A stretch of 64,000 bases of DNA. It comes from Plutella xylostella. Taxonomy: Eukaryota > Arthropoda > Insecta > Lepidoptera > Plutellidae. The stretch is taken from assembly GCF_932276165.1 (NCBI RefSeq), contig NC_063986.1, forward strand, positions 9,250,501 to 9,314,500. The letters run 5' to 3'. Numbering within the stretch: the stretch's first letter is position 1; each line of letters opens with the position of its first letter. This document shows positions 25,600 through 37,700 of this stretch, piece by piece. The notes under the pieces are model-generated. The model was not told the DNA's origin. It saw only the letters and a list, made by a program, of their open reading frames with translations, and ran no database searches. Both the position numbers and the translations under genes were made by a program.

Positions 25600-26350
25600 T
25601 ACAAATGGAATGAGACAAATCCTTTGGTAGGCTTATCCAGGATTCAGCTGGAATTCTGACGAAATAGCCGGCCGTTAGCAGCGCGATAATCGGATCAAAC
25701 CCTTATGTGCCACGGCATGTCCACGCTCACATAACTTAAAGAATTTTCAAAGCCGATTATGCATTGTTAACCAGCATTATTGTGGCAGAACTTTAGACGG
25801 TGCAGCTGTTTGTACTCTGGGTGAAGCGCTCAAGGTCCTCGGTTCGATTCTCGGTCTGGATAGTTGTTTTCGGGCCCTGATTGTGCCCGATGGATGGATC
25901 AGTATAGTTGTATCCGGTTGTGTCCAAAGGATGGCGATAGGCTAGCTTCCTGTGATTCTATGATCCTTGAATGACTTCATTATCATCGTCTTTTACAAAA
26001 GCTACTAGTATAAAATTATTATAAAAAACAGTTTTCAGCTTCTACTTCAGTTTGTCCCTTATGCAAACGAAGAAATCTTCTGAGTAGTTTAGTTTATGTT
26101 TATGTTATTAAATCTTTGCAAACATCTTCAGATCCGACCGTTTCTACCGCTGAATTATTCAGTACAATACCATTGGTGATGGAGACAAAACAATTTTAGT
26201 GTAAGTGGAGAATAGAGCTGCTCTCTGCGTCCCGTACATTATTAACCCTTGTGAGGGCGACGTCGAGGATGTTTACGCGCGAGAGGGGGGGGGGGGGGGC
26301 TAATACGGTATATTACTGTCCGGGTGATGCGAAGTACTGGCCCGGACCTT
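25600..26350 (+). repeat. Unclassified repeat, copy 1 (inverted copy at 58100-58720)
   Basis: Segments such as GATAATCGGATCAAACCCTT (near 25685) and GTACATTATTAACCCTTG (near 26236) recur in reverse complement at 58.1-58.7 kb in the same relative order. Near 25830-25860 a tRNA-like TCGGTTCGATTCTCGG suggests a SINE nested in this copy only. No protein is encoded. Confidence 0.55.
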
Positions 26351-26930
26351 TCCACCAAAGTACTACTGATCCCTCAAGACGTGAGTAACAATGACAACCA
26401 GGAATGAATGAGCACGCATGTTATGTACATTTAAACTAATATAATGATTTAAATGGATTATGTACTTAGGTACATATAGCTTATAGTAAATTATATTTAA
26501 TGTCTAGTGGAGCATTCTTGTAGGATTGCGATACAGCATCGTGATTTTCGTGTGATGTACTAAATAGTGTGATCGTCATTTGGCATGATGTATTTTATGT
26601 TGTGATATGATGTCTTCCGTAATACGCCATTGAATCTATCGACATACAAATACAAAAATACACCGAATGTACACTGATTTTATTGAATATCCAGGTTAGT
26701 ATTTTATACTCCAAGAGTCTGTGCACATTATTCAAAGTACGTTATGATTATAAACAAACAAAGCCCAGTTATTTATCCGAGCGCATATAAAATTGTTGTA
26801 GTCAAACAAAGCAAAACGGATGTCGCGGGTCAGTGAACCGTTTTGGACACTTTAGATAATGTTGGAATCTGCGAAATGATGGCAGTTTAGCAGATTCTCT
26901 GCGAAAGAGCCACATCTGTTACCTTGAGTC

Positions 26931-27067
26931 AGGGGGGTCACTCTATATGACAAAAAACAAATTTTCGGAGCGCTACTGCGCAAACCACGACTCTATCTCG
27001 TTGAATTAAAAGTTCCGATTGCACGACAGTTTTCTCGTTCGTTTTCGTCAGTATAGAGTGACCCCCT
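26931..27067. mobile_element. MITE with AGGGGG-TCACTCTATA ends
   Basis: The left end AGGGGGGTCACTCTATA and right end TATAGAGTGACCCCCT are inverted repeats. GAGTC occurs on both outer sides, one base displaced on the right. No ORF. Confidence 0.6.
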
Positions 27068-28633
27068 GGAGTCTTGTAATAATGGAATTAACGGGCCGGT
27101 TATGAACGAACGACGTCTTCATTTCCACAGCCCGGTTTATTTCCAGCCCTTATTTTAACTGACACTCGATTTAACAGGGAACGTAATGAACTCAATTTAT
27201 GGTGACGCGCTGAAGAATTCCTATTGTAGGTAATCATTAGATGACGCTCAGATTCATAAGTAGCCATACACGTTTTTACCTTGTCAAACTAACATACTGT
27301 CGGTTTGTGAGTTTAACAATTTTAATATTTGCAATGCTTGCTTATTTTAGAACGCAAACGAAATGCTGGAAATGTGTATGTTCATAATATAGTACGAGTA
27401 GGTAAGTATATGACATATGATATGCATCACAATAAGTACCTGTCTATGTATATATTATTTTAAATAATGCAACAGTAATGTATGCAATATTTAAAAGCAA
27501 AATCTGTTGAATTTCAGTTGGTACTCAAATTTAAAAGTAGGTAACGAATGATGTTAGCCCGGAACACCAAAAACCGTGAAATTATATTTTTAATAATTAA
27601 CAGACAGCAACGTATTATTATTTACGACAATACGTTTGAAAACGACACTAAAATGTATTTAGTGAAAAGTGAACACACAAAATTTAAATAATGAATTCAA
27701 ACTTGAACCATAGCAATCATAATGGCATGGTAGACAACACTCGCACCAAACAGTGTGTGAATCGGCCTTAAGGTGTGGTAATTAAGCTAGACTTTTCTGT
27801 TTATATTAGGAGTAATTTGGTTCTATGGTTATATGTCACTGGAACTATTAATTCTCTCGCGAGTATATTTTTATAATATCCTCCGTAGTTTCCGTATTCT
27901 GAATTGTGTGACAGCTCAAGTCAACGGTCGCGTATCTAAATGGTTATAATGCACAAACACTGACACAGTATTTAATTAATAAATTATTTTATTGACAGTA
28001 AAGATAAAAATATACTCATAATCATTAAAGCAATGAACACACATGATGTATAAAATATTTAAATTCTGCATTATTCTTTTTTTCGTTTTGAATGGGATAT
28101 GTTTTCAGCCAGCATGTTTTTTTTTCAACTTTAGCTGAGGAAACCTTAATGAAGGTCAACTTCAAATCAAATCTTACATCTGAATTTAGAAAAACATTAT
28201 TGAATGAAGCTAGATTTATGAGGCACTGTGTTCCCTAGAAACCCATGGTTTGGTTGTGCCTATAAGATTAATATAAGTTTCAGTAGGCTTGTAACAATAT
28301 GCTAATAGTAAGCTTTGTAACTATTATAGGGAGGGCAAATAATTAAAACTACTTATCCGAGGACATTCCCATTAATAATGAAATAGTATACCTGATGTAA
28401 CTTTTATTTGTATGCTAACATAAACTTTTATATGCATACATCAAAGTTTATTGTATATTAATGTACATGTACCCTTATGCAATCATTGTTATACAATGCA
28501 TATAATCCGATCCACGTTATGTCTCCACGGGTGGTATATTCGACTCAGAATTGTTCTTTACTCTGTCCAGTCACTTGAATGAGTGAGTTGGTGTCTGCTT
28601 AAATTACGTTATTTTTAAATAATTATTTTCATC

Positions 28634-31600
28634 ATGATCAACGATGAAAAATATGTTTACGGTGACCAGAATGTGCAAGTTCCTGCTCACTTGAACTTCG
28701 GAAAGTTTATTTTAAATAATCTTCGGAAACATCAGCATAATATAGCTTTGGTATGTTTATGATTATGTTATACCTCATTATATCTGAATAAGACGTATAA
28801 TCATGATCACAGCCCATTACATCTCCATTGCTGGGGCACGGATCTCCTTCCAACGAAGGATGGGATTTAGGCCTAGTCCACCACGCTGGCTTAGTGCGGG
28901 TTGGTAAACCCCAACACAAGCAAGCTTGTTCTAAGAGAGTCAATACTTGACTGTTAAATGTTTTCAAGTTGACTAGCAACAGCAACCGGGACCCGCGGCT
29001 TAACGTGCCGCGCCGTCACGGAATGGCCCAGAAAAATCACCCATCCAATGAGTAACCATGCCATCTGTTACTTAATTTCAATGATCAGTTACGACGTTAG
29101 CTGGAATACGGATAGTATCGCAATTTTAACTTTTTTAAATATTGTTCACGGTTATTTTCCAACCAGGTGAACGCGACAACTGGCCAAGAGCTATCTTACA
29201 GGGACCTGACCCAGTTCTCCGTGGACCTGGCTGTAGGCCTGCATAGCCTCGGCGTCCAGCGTGGGGACACCGTGGCTGTGGGGTCGGAGAGCCGCAATGA
29301 GTTCATTGGCCTCATGTACGGTATCATCTTTACTGGTGCCACGTATACGCCCATTGATATGGGCTCTGGTAGAGGTAGGTAATTTTTAAATGAAGAAATA
29401 GATGGGATTGTATTGCAAGAGTTGGAGCAATAAATACTACTTATTTGTTAATAAATAAATAAATAAATTTATTACTTATGGATAGCGGATAAAAGTAATA
29501 AAAAATATTTATTTGTAAAAACTTACTTCATTTCTAACTCGTCTGATCCTAGTGTCGGTAAGTTGCAAGTTTGAGATTATTATAACTTTTAATTTCGTTT
29601 TTTTTTTACAGCTATCCTGCATCACAAACTAGAGTTAGCGAGACCAAGTTTCTTCATTTGCTCAAAACTTTTCTGGGATAAACATAAGGATAGCATTAAG
29701 AGTTTTAAGTTTATAAAAACTGTTATAACTCTTGATGATGAAGCTGAAGATACAATTCCAATACGGAGTATTATGAAGGAGAAAGTCGATGTAGATCTTT
29801 TTGAACCGGCACCAGTTCTTGGCCAATCAGATACAGCCATTATTCTGTATTCTTCCGGAACCACCGGCATGTCTAAAGCAATTCAACTGACGCATGAAAA
29901 CTGCATTTTGAATTCTCTACCTGATGAGTAAGTATTTCCCAAATTCACTTACGTTAGATGCATGAAAGGTTAACAGTATTAAAAACTATACATACATCTG
30001 GCGCACCATGGGCAGTCACTGATTGTAACAAATCTTATTGGCTAATTCTTTGATCACAGTGAGCTAGCTCCACTCTATGTCACCGACACGCTAAGAAGCA
30101 GATTAAGCTGAAATACATAATGGTTTTAAGGTTGCCCGTAGTGGTTAAGTAGTTACCGAGTATGATTTCAAGCAGCTCCAATATTAATAATAAAAATATA
30201 CAGGAGCAAATAATCCCGTTAGCGTATAAGTATTATAATAGTTTGTACACACGAAATAACGGATATTCTTCTTAATAATGATCATTAATTTTGTCTTATT
30301 GTAAATTAATATCCCTATTTATCTGGGTAAATGACTAGTTATGTGTTCATTGTTAATGTCCAATTAATTCTAGGTAGGAATGTTATCAACACATTCATTG
30401 TATTGTTATATTAATCAAATTAATTCACAATAAATAATGACCCGGGACCCAGATTACTAACCGATCAAAGATCAGGATTGAAATCTTGGGTAGGGTTAGC
30501 AAAATTCTTTCTTCTTTTAATACATAATGACTTTTTACAGTTTTAAATCGGAATCTCTGCAAGTGGTTTTCATTTATGGGGTTTGGTACCATAATTATGA
30601 TACATTTACCTCTTCTAAGTTCCTGACTTTGGGAAGGAAACTTGTTTATCTTTCTGATGTTAAAAATGTACCAGTTGAGGAAATGATTAAGTGCTTCGAC
30701 GAATTTTCGGTGAGATAATAATTTGAATTATAATAAAATTTATGATACCTAAATGTAGCAGTCATGCCATACGACCCATCACGTCTCCACAGCTGAGGCA
30801 CGGGTCTCCTTCTCCTGACAATGAAGGAAGGGTTTTAGGCGTAGTCCACAACTCTGGCCTAGTGCCTAGCAGCCATATAACATTATAATTATTACTTAGT
30901 TCATTTTAATATTTACCTATATAATATTTCAGGTGAATATCGCAATGCTGATCCCGCCAACTTTAATTCAAATATCTAACATCAACGTAGACACGCCGTA
31001 CAAATTGGATTCTCTTAAAATATTATACAGCCGAAGCTGTCCACTCCATGTAAAAACAATTGAAGAAGTTAAGAAAAGGTGAGATTTTTACTGATGAAGG
31101 TAAACGACAACGACCTATCACCTCCCCACTGCTGGGGCACGGGTCTCTTTCCAATCAAGAAAGGGTTGTTTAGGCCTAGTCCACCACGCTGGCCTAGCGC
31201 GGATTGGTGGGCAAAGCTATATAATAATTAAATTAATAAATATTGAAATAAAACTCAGACCAAATTGGTAGTATACTAAGTATTTTTAATGTACCTAATG
31301 TACCTAACTATACCTATTTTGTTATGTAAACTACGTCTTCAACAGTTTTTTCTTTATAGATTTTCTTCTGAAATCAATATCCTCCAAGGCTACGGCATGA
31401 CCGAGGCTGGCGAGCTGTCGTCGGAGAGCTGGGCGCTGCGGGGGCCGCGGGGGGGCAGCGTGGGCATGGCTTCCCCTGGGTTGACTATCAAGGTAACATT
31501 TCTTGTCTTTAACATGACGTGATTATTAACTGGAAATAGGAACCTAATAGAGCTTCTGTATCATGTTTCACATTTGACTCTACACCTCTACAGCCAAACT

Positions 31601-33151
31601 ATTATATTCTGGGCAACAAGTCTGCTAAATGTAATATGTACTTATTATGCTTTATATGCATACCTATTGTTAGTTAGTTATGGTGAATTCTGGTTAAAAA
31701 GTGGAGAAAACATTAAATCTTCTGTTTCAGGTAGTCGATCCAAAGACCCGCCAAGTCCTCGGAGCGAACCAGCGCGGAGAGATCTGCATTCGCGGCCCGG
31801 TTCTCATGAAGGGCTACATCGGAGTGGAGCCGGAGACTTATTTGGACGAAGACGGCTTCTTCAAAACAGGAGACTTGGGATATTACGACGATGACCACTA
31901 CTTCTATGTTATTGACCGTCTGAAGGAAATCATCATTCATATTGGTTGTAATGTAAGTATGGCTGGTTGAGTTTTTGTTTTTAAATTAAATAGTATATTA
32001 TTTTGTTTATATTATTATGTTTGTATAACATTGCTTTTGCCGCATATGCTCAGGTCTGTAAGAGATTTTAGTTTTGAATACGTAATCCCTAAAAAGCATA
32101 GTCAAATGAAATGCTAGCAACCAATAAGTATGTAAGTAACCAACTTTGTTACAAAAAAAAATGATTTGTTAAATAACCTGCCTGACCTAAACTAACACCC
32201 ATCTCAATCTCAATCTAAAATTGAAACGTATCTAGCCGATTCTTCTCATACTTAAAACTACAGCGTTACTCACACTCCGTCACCACCAGGTGGCTCCACT
32301 GGACTTGGAGACGATCCTGCAGCTGCACCCCGACGTGGTCGAAGCCGGCGTGGTGGGCCGCCCCGACCCGGTGGTCACCGAGCTGCCGACTGCCTTTGTG
32401 GTGCGCCGGCCTGGAGCAGCTGTCACTGCACAGGAGCTCATGGATTTCGTGGCTGCTGAGGTATCTACAAGCACCCGTTCTTAAAACTTCGTGTTATTCA
32501 TACGTATAGGGTTTAGCTGAAAGGGGCTTTCGAAAATTTCCAAAACTCGTAGAACAAAAGTTGTTCAGAATGACAGTGAGTCAACTTCTTTCAGCTTAAT
32601 ATACCCTTTTTGCAACACCCTGTAACTATAGTGACCTGCAATTTCCGACAATTACTGGGTCTTAACTACTGGCAGTATACAACGTTAGTCAGACAGAAGT
32701 CTGACATCAGGGATCCATGGAGCAGTGGATCTAGCCGCTGAAGCTAAAGCCGCAGTACTCTAGGAGAGTGGGCTCGGGGTGGTGAGACCTGTAGGTTAGG
32801 TACCTGTAGGCTGAGGTATGTACAGTTTGAGGCAAAGATAGCTAGCTTCTCTCGGGTAGCGTTGGGACTCGGAGAGTGGTCAGATTTCTTTGCCCCTGAC
32901 TGAACGATCCGGCAATCCAGCATAAAAAGTTGGCTATAGGCTAATCCAGGGTTCAGTAGTTACTAAGCATTCTTTAACGAAGTTTTTATTTCGAAAGACT
33001 TACATGTACTGTTATTTGTATGTTTATTTATTTGCAGGTGCCTGAGTACATGGAGTTAAAAGGAGGTGTAATATTCATCGACAAACTGCCAAGAAATCCT
33101 AGAAATAAACTTCTAAGAAGAAGTCTAAGGGATATGCTGGCCAACCAGTAA
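28634..33151 (+). CDS. Luciferase-like acyl-CoA synthetase A (9 exons, 531 aa)
   Basis: Exons: 28634-28750, 29167-29374, 29612-29927, 30541-30709, 30933-31078, 31360-31492, 31731-31952, 32290-32460, 33038-33151. Phases match throughout and the total is 1,596 nt. It is an ANL-superfamily adenylate-forming enzyme (4-coumarate-CoA ligase/firefly luciferase branch): ATP-dependent activation of a carboxylic acid, usually to its CoA thioester. Seen motifs: A3 P-loop LYSSGTTGMSK (exon 3), A5 GYGMTE (exon 6), A7 KTGDLGYYDDD with IDRLKE (exon 7), and the C-terminal A10 lysine in LPRNPRNKLLRRSL (exon 9). Its length is close to beetle luciferases (about 540-550). There is no peroxisomal SKL-type C-terminus (it ends LANQ). 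The substrate cannot be told from sequence, and light emission is not implied. Intron positions and several exon sizes equal those of B and C. Exon 6 is unusually GC-rich. Confidence 0.9.
28785..29080 (-). repeat. 5S rRNA-derived SINE, long copy (antisense) in intron 1 of gene A
   Basis: It is the reverse complement of the element at 57436-57807. It spans from the 3' block (CTGGGGCACGG-TCTCCTTCC near 28830) to the 5S-like head (CATTGGATGGGTGA on the minus strand, near 29040-29055). A middle segment is shortened relative to the other copy. Confidence 0.7.
30772..30875 (-). repeat. 5S-derived SINE 3' fragment in intron 4 of gene A
   Basis: 'cccatcacgtctccacagct', then 'cacgggtctccttct' and 'aggcgtagtccac', match the 3' half of the SINE at 57436-57807. 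The head is missing. Confidence 0.65.
31108..31215 (-). repeat. 5S-derived SINE 3' fragment in intron 5 of gene A
   Basis: 'cacctccccactgctggggc', then 'cacgggtctctttcca' and 'taggcctagtccaccacgct', match the same SINE 3' half. This is the third copy within gene A, after those in introns 1 and 4. Confidence 0.65.
32505..32630. mobile_element. MITE-like fragment with TTTTTGCAACACCCTGTA end (intron 8 of gene A)
   Basis: The right end ACCCTTTTTGCAACACCCTG is the same terminus as the MITE at 36046-36239. The left part (AAACTCGTAGAACAAAAGTTG) resembles sequence near 12335 and 23190. The left terminus is not clear. Confidence 0.45.
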
Positions 33152-33261
33152 ATTATATTTTATTATACTTTAATTTAGATTAATCTCTTGGCTCATGTTA
33201 CCAAATTAATCTCATATTTATATTATATTATCATTGTTTACGGCGTTTGTAAGATTATTTT

Positions 33262-33267
33262 AATAAA
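33262..33267 (+). terminator. Poly(A) signal AATAAA of gene A
   Basis: AATAAA lies 111 nt downstream of the TAA stop. The surrounding 3' UTR (GATTATTTTAATAAAGACAT) has a direct counterpart downstream of gene B at about 39150-39175, as expected after a tandem gene duplication. Confidence 0.6.
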
Positions 33268-33492
33268 GACATTTTGTTACCGCACCCGGTCGGACAGAAA
33301 CATCAGTTTTAAAATATAACATCCCTTATCACAAGCTAACAGCTCGAAATCGAAAACTTGCTTCACAATACTTAACTCTACTATGTGATGGATCACCTCT
33401 GCAAAACTTCGATTCACTATTAGCGCATCAGCAGGTATTTACGGACGTAATCTATTCAATAAAGTACCTATGAGTTATTAATGTAAATTACC

Positions 33493-33800
33493 TGGGTTTT
33501 TAGGAGATCATTCAAAATAGTTTCGTACGTAGGCTCCGGGTGATAAACAATCATTCTTCCGAACAACAAAATCGTAATAGCAAAGAAACAGTAGTAATTA
33601 CAGCTTATTATTTTAAATGTATCATTCATTAAAAAAACTCAATATTTTTGTATCAAACTGAAATATTAGTACATACTCGAAACAAAACTTTTCCTTTCCA
33701 ACAAAATCCATGCACACACCTATATAACTTACCCTTGTTTCGCGGATATTTGGACGAGCCAGTAGTTCCAGACGTATATTGTGCAACTGCCAAATCCGTT
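33493..33800 (-). pseudogene. Synthetase pseudogene fragment D (parts of exons 3 and 4)
   Basis: The minus strand carries the end of a B/C-type exon 3 (about 33800-33733, including the AQYTSGTTGSSK P-loop and a GT donor). A short intron homologous to intron 3 of B and C follows, then an exon-4-like segment (about 33640-33493, YHPEPTYETILNDLLK and a splice donor). Exon 3 is cut at its 5' part and has lost most of the stretch after the P-loop. Exon 4 lacks about 17 nt relative to C, a frame-breaking deletion. Nothing else of the gene is present nearby. It lies between A and B in the orientation of C. Confidence 0.85.
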
Positions 33801-34741
33801 TCTTTCTTTCAAAACTAGTTCAGTAGTTTCAATTAAAATTTGGAGTTTAGTCTGTAACAAATTCTAACGATGTGGATTATTCATTTATTTCACAACTTAC
33901 TTAAAAACTATTTTACCAAAGTTAATATGTGTAAATGACACTCTCCCGCGAAATTGTAGGCCAAACTCAATAGCATATATTATTACGTATGTCCGCGATA
34001 AATATACCATAGTAATAAACCTACAATAGAAAGAGAAAAGAAAATTTATATATCATGCTTTAAGTAAATCTAGTCTAGAAAACAGAGGGTTCCGTATCGT
34101 CAATCATAGGCACTATAATTATGTATCCAATATGAAAAGTATTAAAAAACATAATTTTATTACCTATTTGTTTCTTTTTTTATAATCATTATCCCGTAAT
34201 CTTCCACAGCTGAACATACGCTATAGATTGTCAGGAAGAGACTAATCAGCAATAAGACCGCTGCCGCGCTGATTGATTTCGCTCTGTTTTTAACGAAAGA
34301 GAGGAGTGTTATAAGTTTAACGTATCTGTGTAACTGTCTGAGGCAGTATTTAGCTGCTAAACGGCCGGTCCGATTTTGGTTTTGTTTTTTTTATGATGGT
34401 AATTAATGTTACCCCGAGGGTTCTTATTGCTAATAACACTCGGAGTGTTTAATGAAAATCGGTTCAGCCATTTGAAGATTAGCTTTTGTAGTGGATGAGG
34501 GGACCAGATAAACTTCCTGGTCGATTCGATTAAGGTTGTGCTGCGTATCCCTGAAAATGCTAACGTAGTGCTTTCCTCATCTATTGAAACATATTCTACA
34601 CATTCATATTGTTTGGTTTTTGTTTGGAATATTTTAAAACGGTAAATTTGAAATAAATAGACAACAAGTTTACGATAACTTTCAGTTTGTGATTTAATCT
34701 TAACTATTCTTACCACGTAACGAGTACAATTTGACTACAAG

Positions 34742-37700
34742 ATGTTGAACAACCCACTTTATATAATGAGTGATCAAGAGACATTACTACCAGCTCATTG
34801 TCATTTCGGGAAATACATGTTAGATTGTCTACGTAATTACAGCGATGAAATTGCATTGGTAAGTACCTAATATAAATGTTTTTTTTATTCTTTCTGACGA
34901 AACCTGATACCTAACAAGAAGCAAAATTAACTGCATTTTATGAACAGGTTAACTCGGAAACAAACAAAAGTATAACGTACAAGGAATTCACTCAGTATGC
35001 AGTGGATTTGTCGTACGGCCTCCACCAGTTGGGAGTGAGGAGAGGGGACGTGGTGGCGCTGGGCTCGGAGAGACGCCACGAGTTCCTGCCGACCATGCTG
35101 GCTGTAGTTATGACTGGAGCTACCTTCACATCTCTAGACTATGACGAAGGCCAAGGTGATAAACTTTTCCATAAAAAATATACTCGTAGCATATAGCATA
35201 TATAAAAATAAATAGATGAGTGGAAACCACTAACAGCCGATCTAAAGTGTCCGTTTTACCCACGATGAAATCTTTTTATATCCTCAAATGTATAAGAGTA
35301 ATGTGAATTTTCAATCTTACAGTACCCTTGCTGCAGAAGTTGAACCAAATTAAGCCGAAGTATTTCATCCACACCGACCTTTTCTGGCAAAGATATGGCA
35401 AGATGATGAAGCCGCTGGACTTTATAGAAACTTGGATAAGTTTAGATGATAGTGCAGACACAGGCATTCCTGTATCCACGTTGATGGAGACAAGTGTGGA
35501 CGTGAACTTGTTTGAGCCTATTGAAGTGGACGGTAAAACGGATGTGGCAGTTGCACAATATACGTCTGGAACTACTGGCACGTCCAAGGTTGTATTGAGT
35601 AATCATATCAATTGCATTTTAATGTCGGCAAAACCAGGGTAAGTTATATGGTCGCGTGTTAGTACACACGATCACTTTGTTGTTATATTTTGGATTATTC
35701 TTGTGGAAGAGTTTTTTTCGAGTACCTACTAATATTTCAGTTTGATACAAATAATTTATTGAGCAATAGATATTTTGTAATGTATACGTATCGGTTAATT
35801 CTACAAATTATGGTTTATTTCTAGCTTAATGAAAGATACATTTAAAATAATGAGCTGTAGAGCGACTTGGACAAGTAATTATGACTGTTTCTTTACTATT
35901 ACGTTTTTAATGTTCGGACGAACGATTGTTTATCACCCGGAGCCTACGTACCAAAATATTTTGAATGATATCCTAAAATACCAGGTATGTACGTAATTTA
36001 AATTAATAAGTCATACTTTATTCAATTATATACGTCAATAATATACAGGGTGTTGCAAAAAGGGTAAACTAAGCCGAAACCTACATGTGCAGCATGTTAT
36101 ATCTAAGCCCGAAAATGAAATCAGAATTTCAAAATTGGCGAAAATAAATTTTAATTTTCCATAGACACTTTGTTGGTCACGTGACTTTTTTCTATGGAAA
36201 AGATTTTTTCGCATAGTATAGCCTTTTTGCAACAACCTGTATATTTGTATAATGTATCTAAGCAGTCTCAAGTTTACCAATAATTTTCAGGTCAACTTCG
36301 CAGTTTATGAACCTTCCTTTTTGACTTTGCTTTCTAAACAAGAAGATGTAGAGACGACAAAATATCTGCAGGTTTTTTTTTCATCCGGCAGCGCCCTACG
36401 CCGAGAAGTTATAAACAAAATTATGGAAAGGTAACTATAGAATTATTCGTGAATAAAGTGTATTAACACGTAAAAGAGTTAGGTACCACTCCTCACTACA
36501 AATGGAGCATTCAGCGAGAAGGCGGTGTTTGTGAAACTTGGAAATCAATATACCTACCTACCTACAATAAACAATAATGAATAATAGTTTAGCTTAGTAT
36601 GCCTGCCTTGTAACCACTGTAACCATCAACCTCATTGAATGGTGTTGGTGGTGGTGTGATGTACCGATTCACGATCAACAGGGCCCATGAATTGCATTTT
36701 TAGGGTTCCGTAGCCAAAATGGCAAAAACGGAACCCTTATAGTTTCGTCATGTCCGTCTGTCCGTCTGTCCGTCTGTCCGTCTGTCACAGCCGATTTACT
36801 CGGAAACTATAAGTACTACAGTGATGAAATTTGATGGGAATATGTGTTGTATGAACCGCTACAAAAATATGACACTAAATAGTAAAAAAAAGAATTGGGG
36901 GTGGGGCCCCCCATACATGTAACTGAGGGATGAAATTTTTTTTTTCGATGTACATACCCGTGTGGGGTATCAATGGAAAGGTCTTTTAAAATGATATAAA
37001 GTTTTCTAAAAAACATTTTTCTTAAAGTGAACGGTTTTTGAGATATCAGCTCTCAAAGTCGTAAAAAGTATGTCCCCCCCCTCTATTTTTATAACTACGG
37101 GGTATAAAATTCTAAAAAAAATAGTGGTGATGCATGCTAATTAACTCTTTCAACGATTTTTGGTTTGATCAAAGTATCTCTTATAGTTTTTGAGATAGGT
37201 TGATTTAACTGTAATTTTGCTGCTACGGAACCCTTTGTGCGCGAGCCCGACTCGCACTTGGCCGGTTTTTTATTTTAATCTTGCAGATCTTTTGCTTAAG
37301 AAATGTTTCCTAAATATGAATTTTAAGCTTTGTTACAATGTCTATAAAAACAACCCAAGGTTTCAAGGTCATTGGTTTTATTTGGTTCATCATCATCATC
37401 ATCAGCATATAGCAGTCCACTGCTGGACGTAGGCCTCTCCCAAAGCACGCCACTGGATGTAATCTTTAGCTTTATTTCGTTGCTATTGATAAGATTTGCT
37501 CTGATTTAGATATCCGAAGTTACAATTGCTGCAAGGCTACGGAATGACAGAAGGAAATCCTTTGTCTTTTGAAAAGCCAGATTTTTTCGGGAACCGACTC
37601 GGAAGTGTGGGGAAACCCTGCCATTATACGACCATAAAGGTATATTTCAACTTAATCCTTACAATTTGTTATTTTTATAAGTCTCATAGAATTGAAGTTA

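Larger units (their letters stand above)
22114..28633. other. Intergenic region between the DIP-like gene and synthetase A
   Basis: Apart from a hAT-like element with a nested mariner-like element (23850-24925), a MITE (26931-27067) and one copy of an element repeated inversely at 58.1-58.7 kb, this is AT-rich sequence in which I find no gene. A run of 14 G lies near 26286-26299. A short hairpin (arms near 23727-23745 and 23772-23790) is probably a MITE remnant. Confidence 0.6.
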
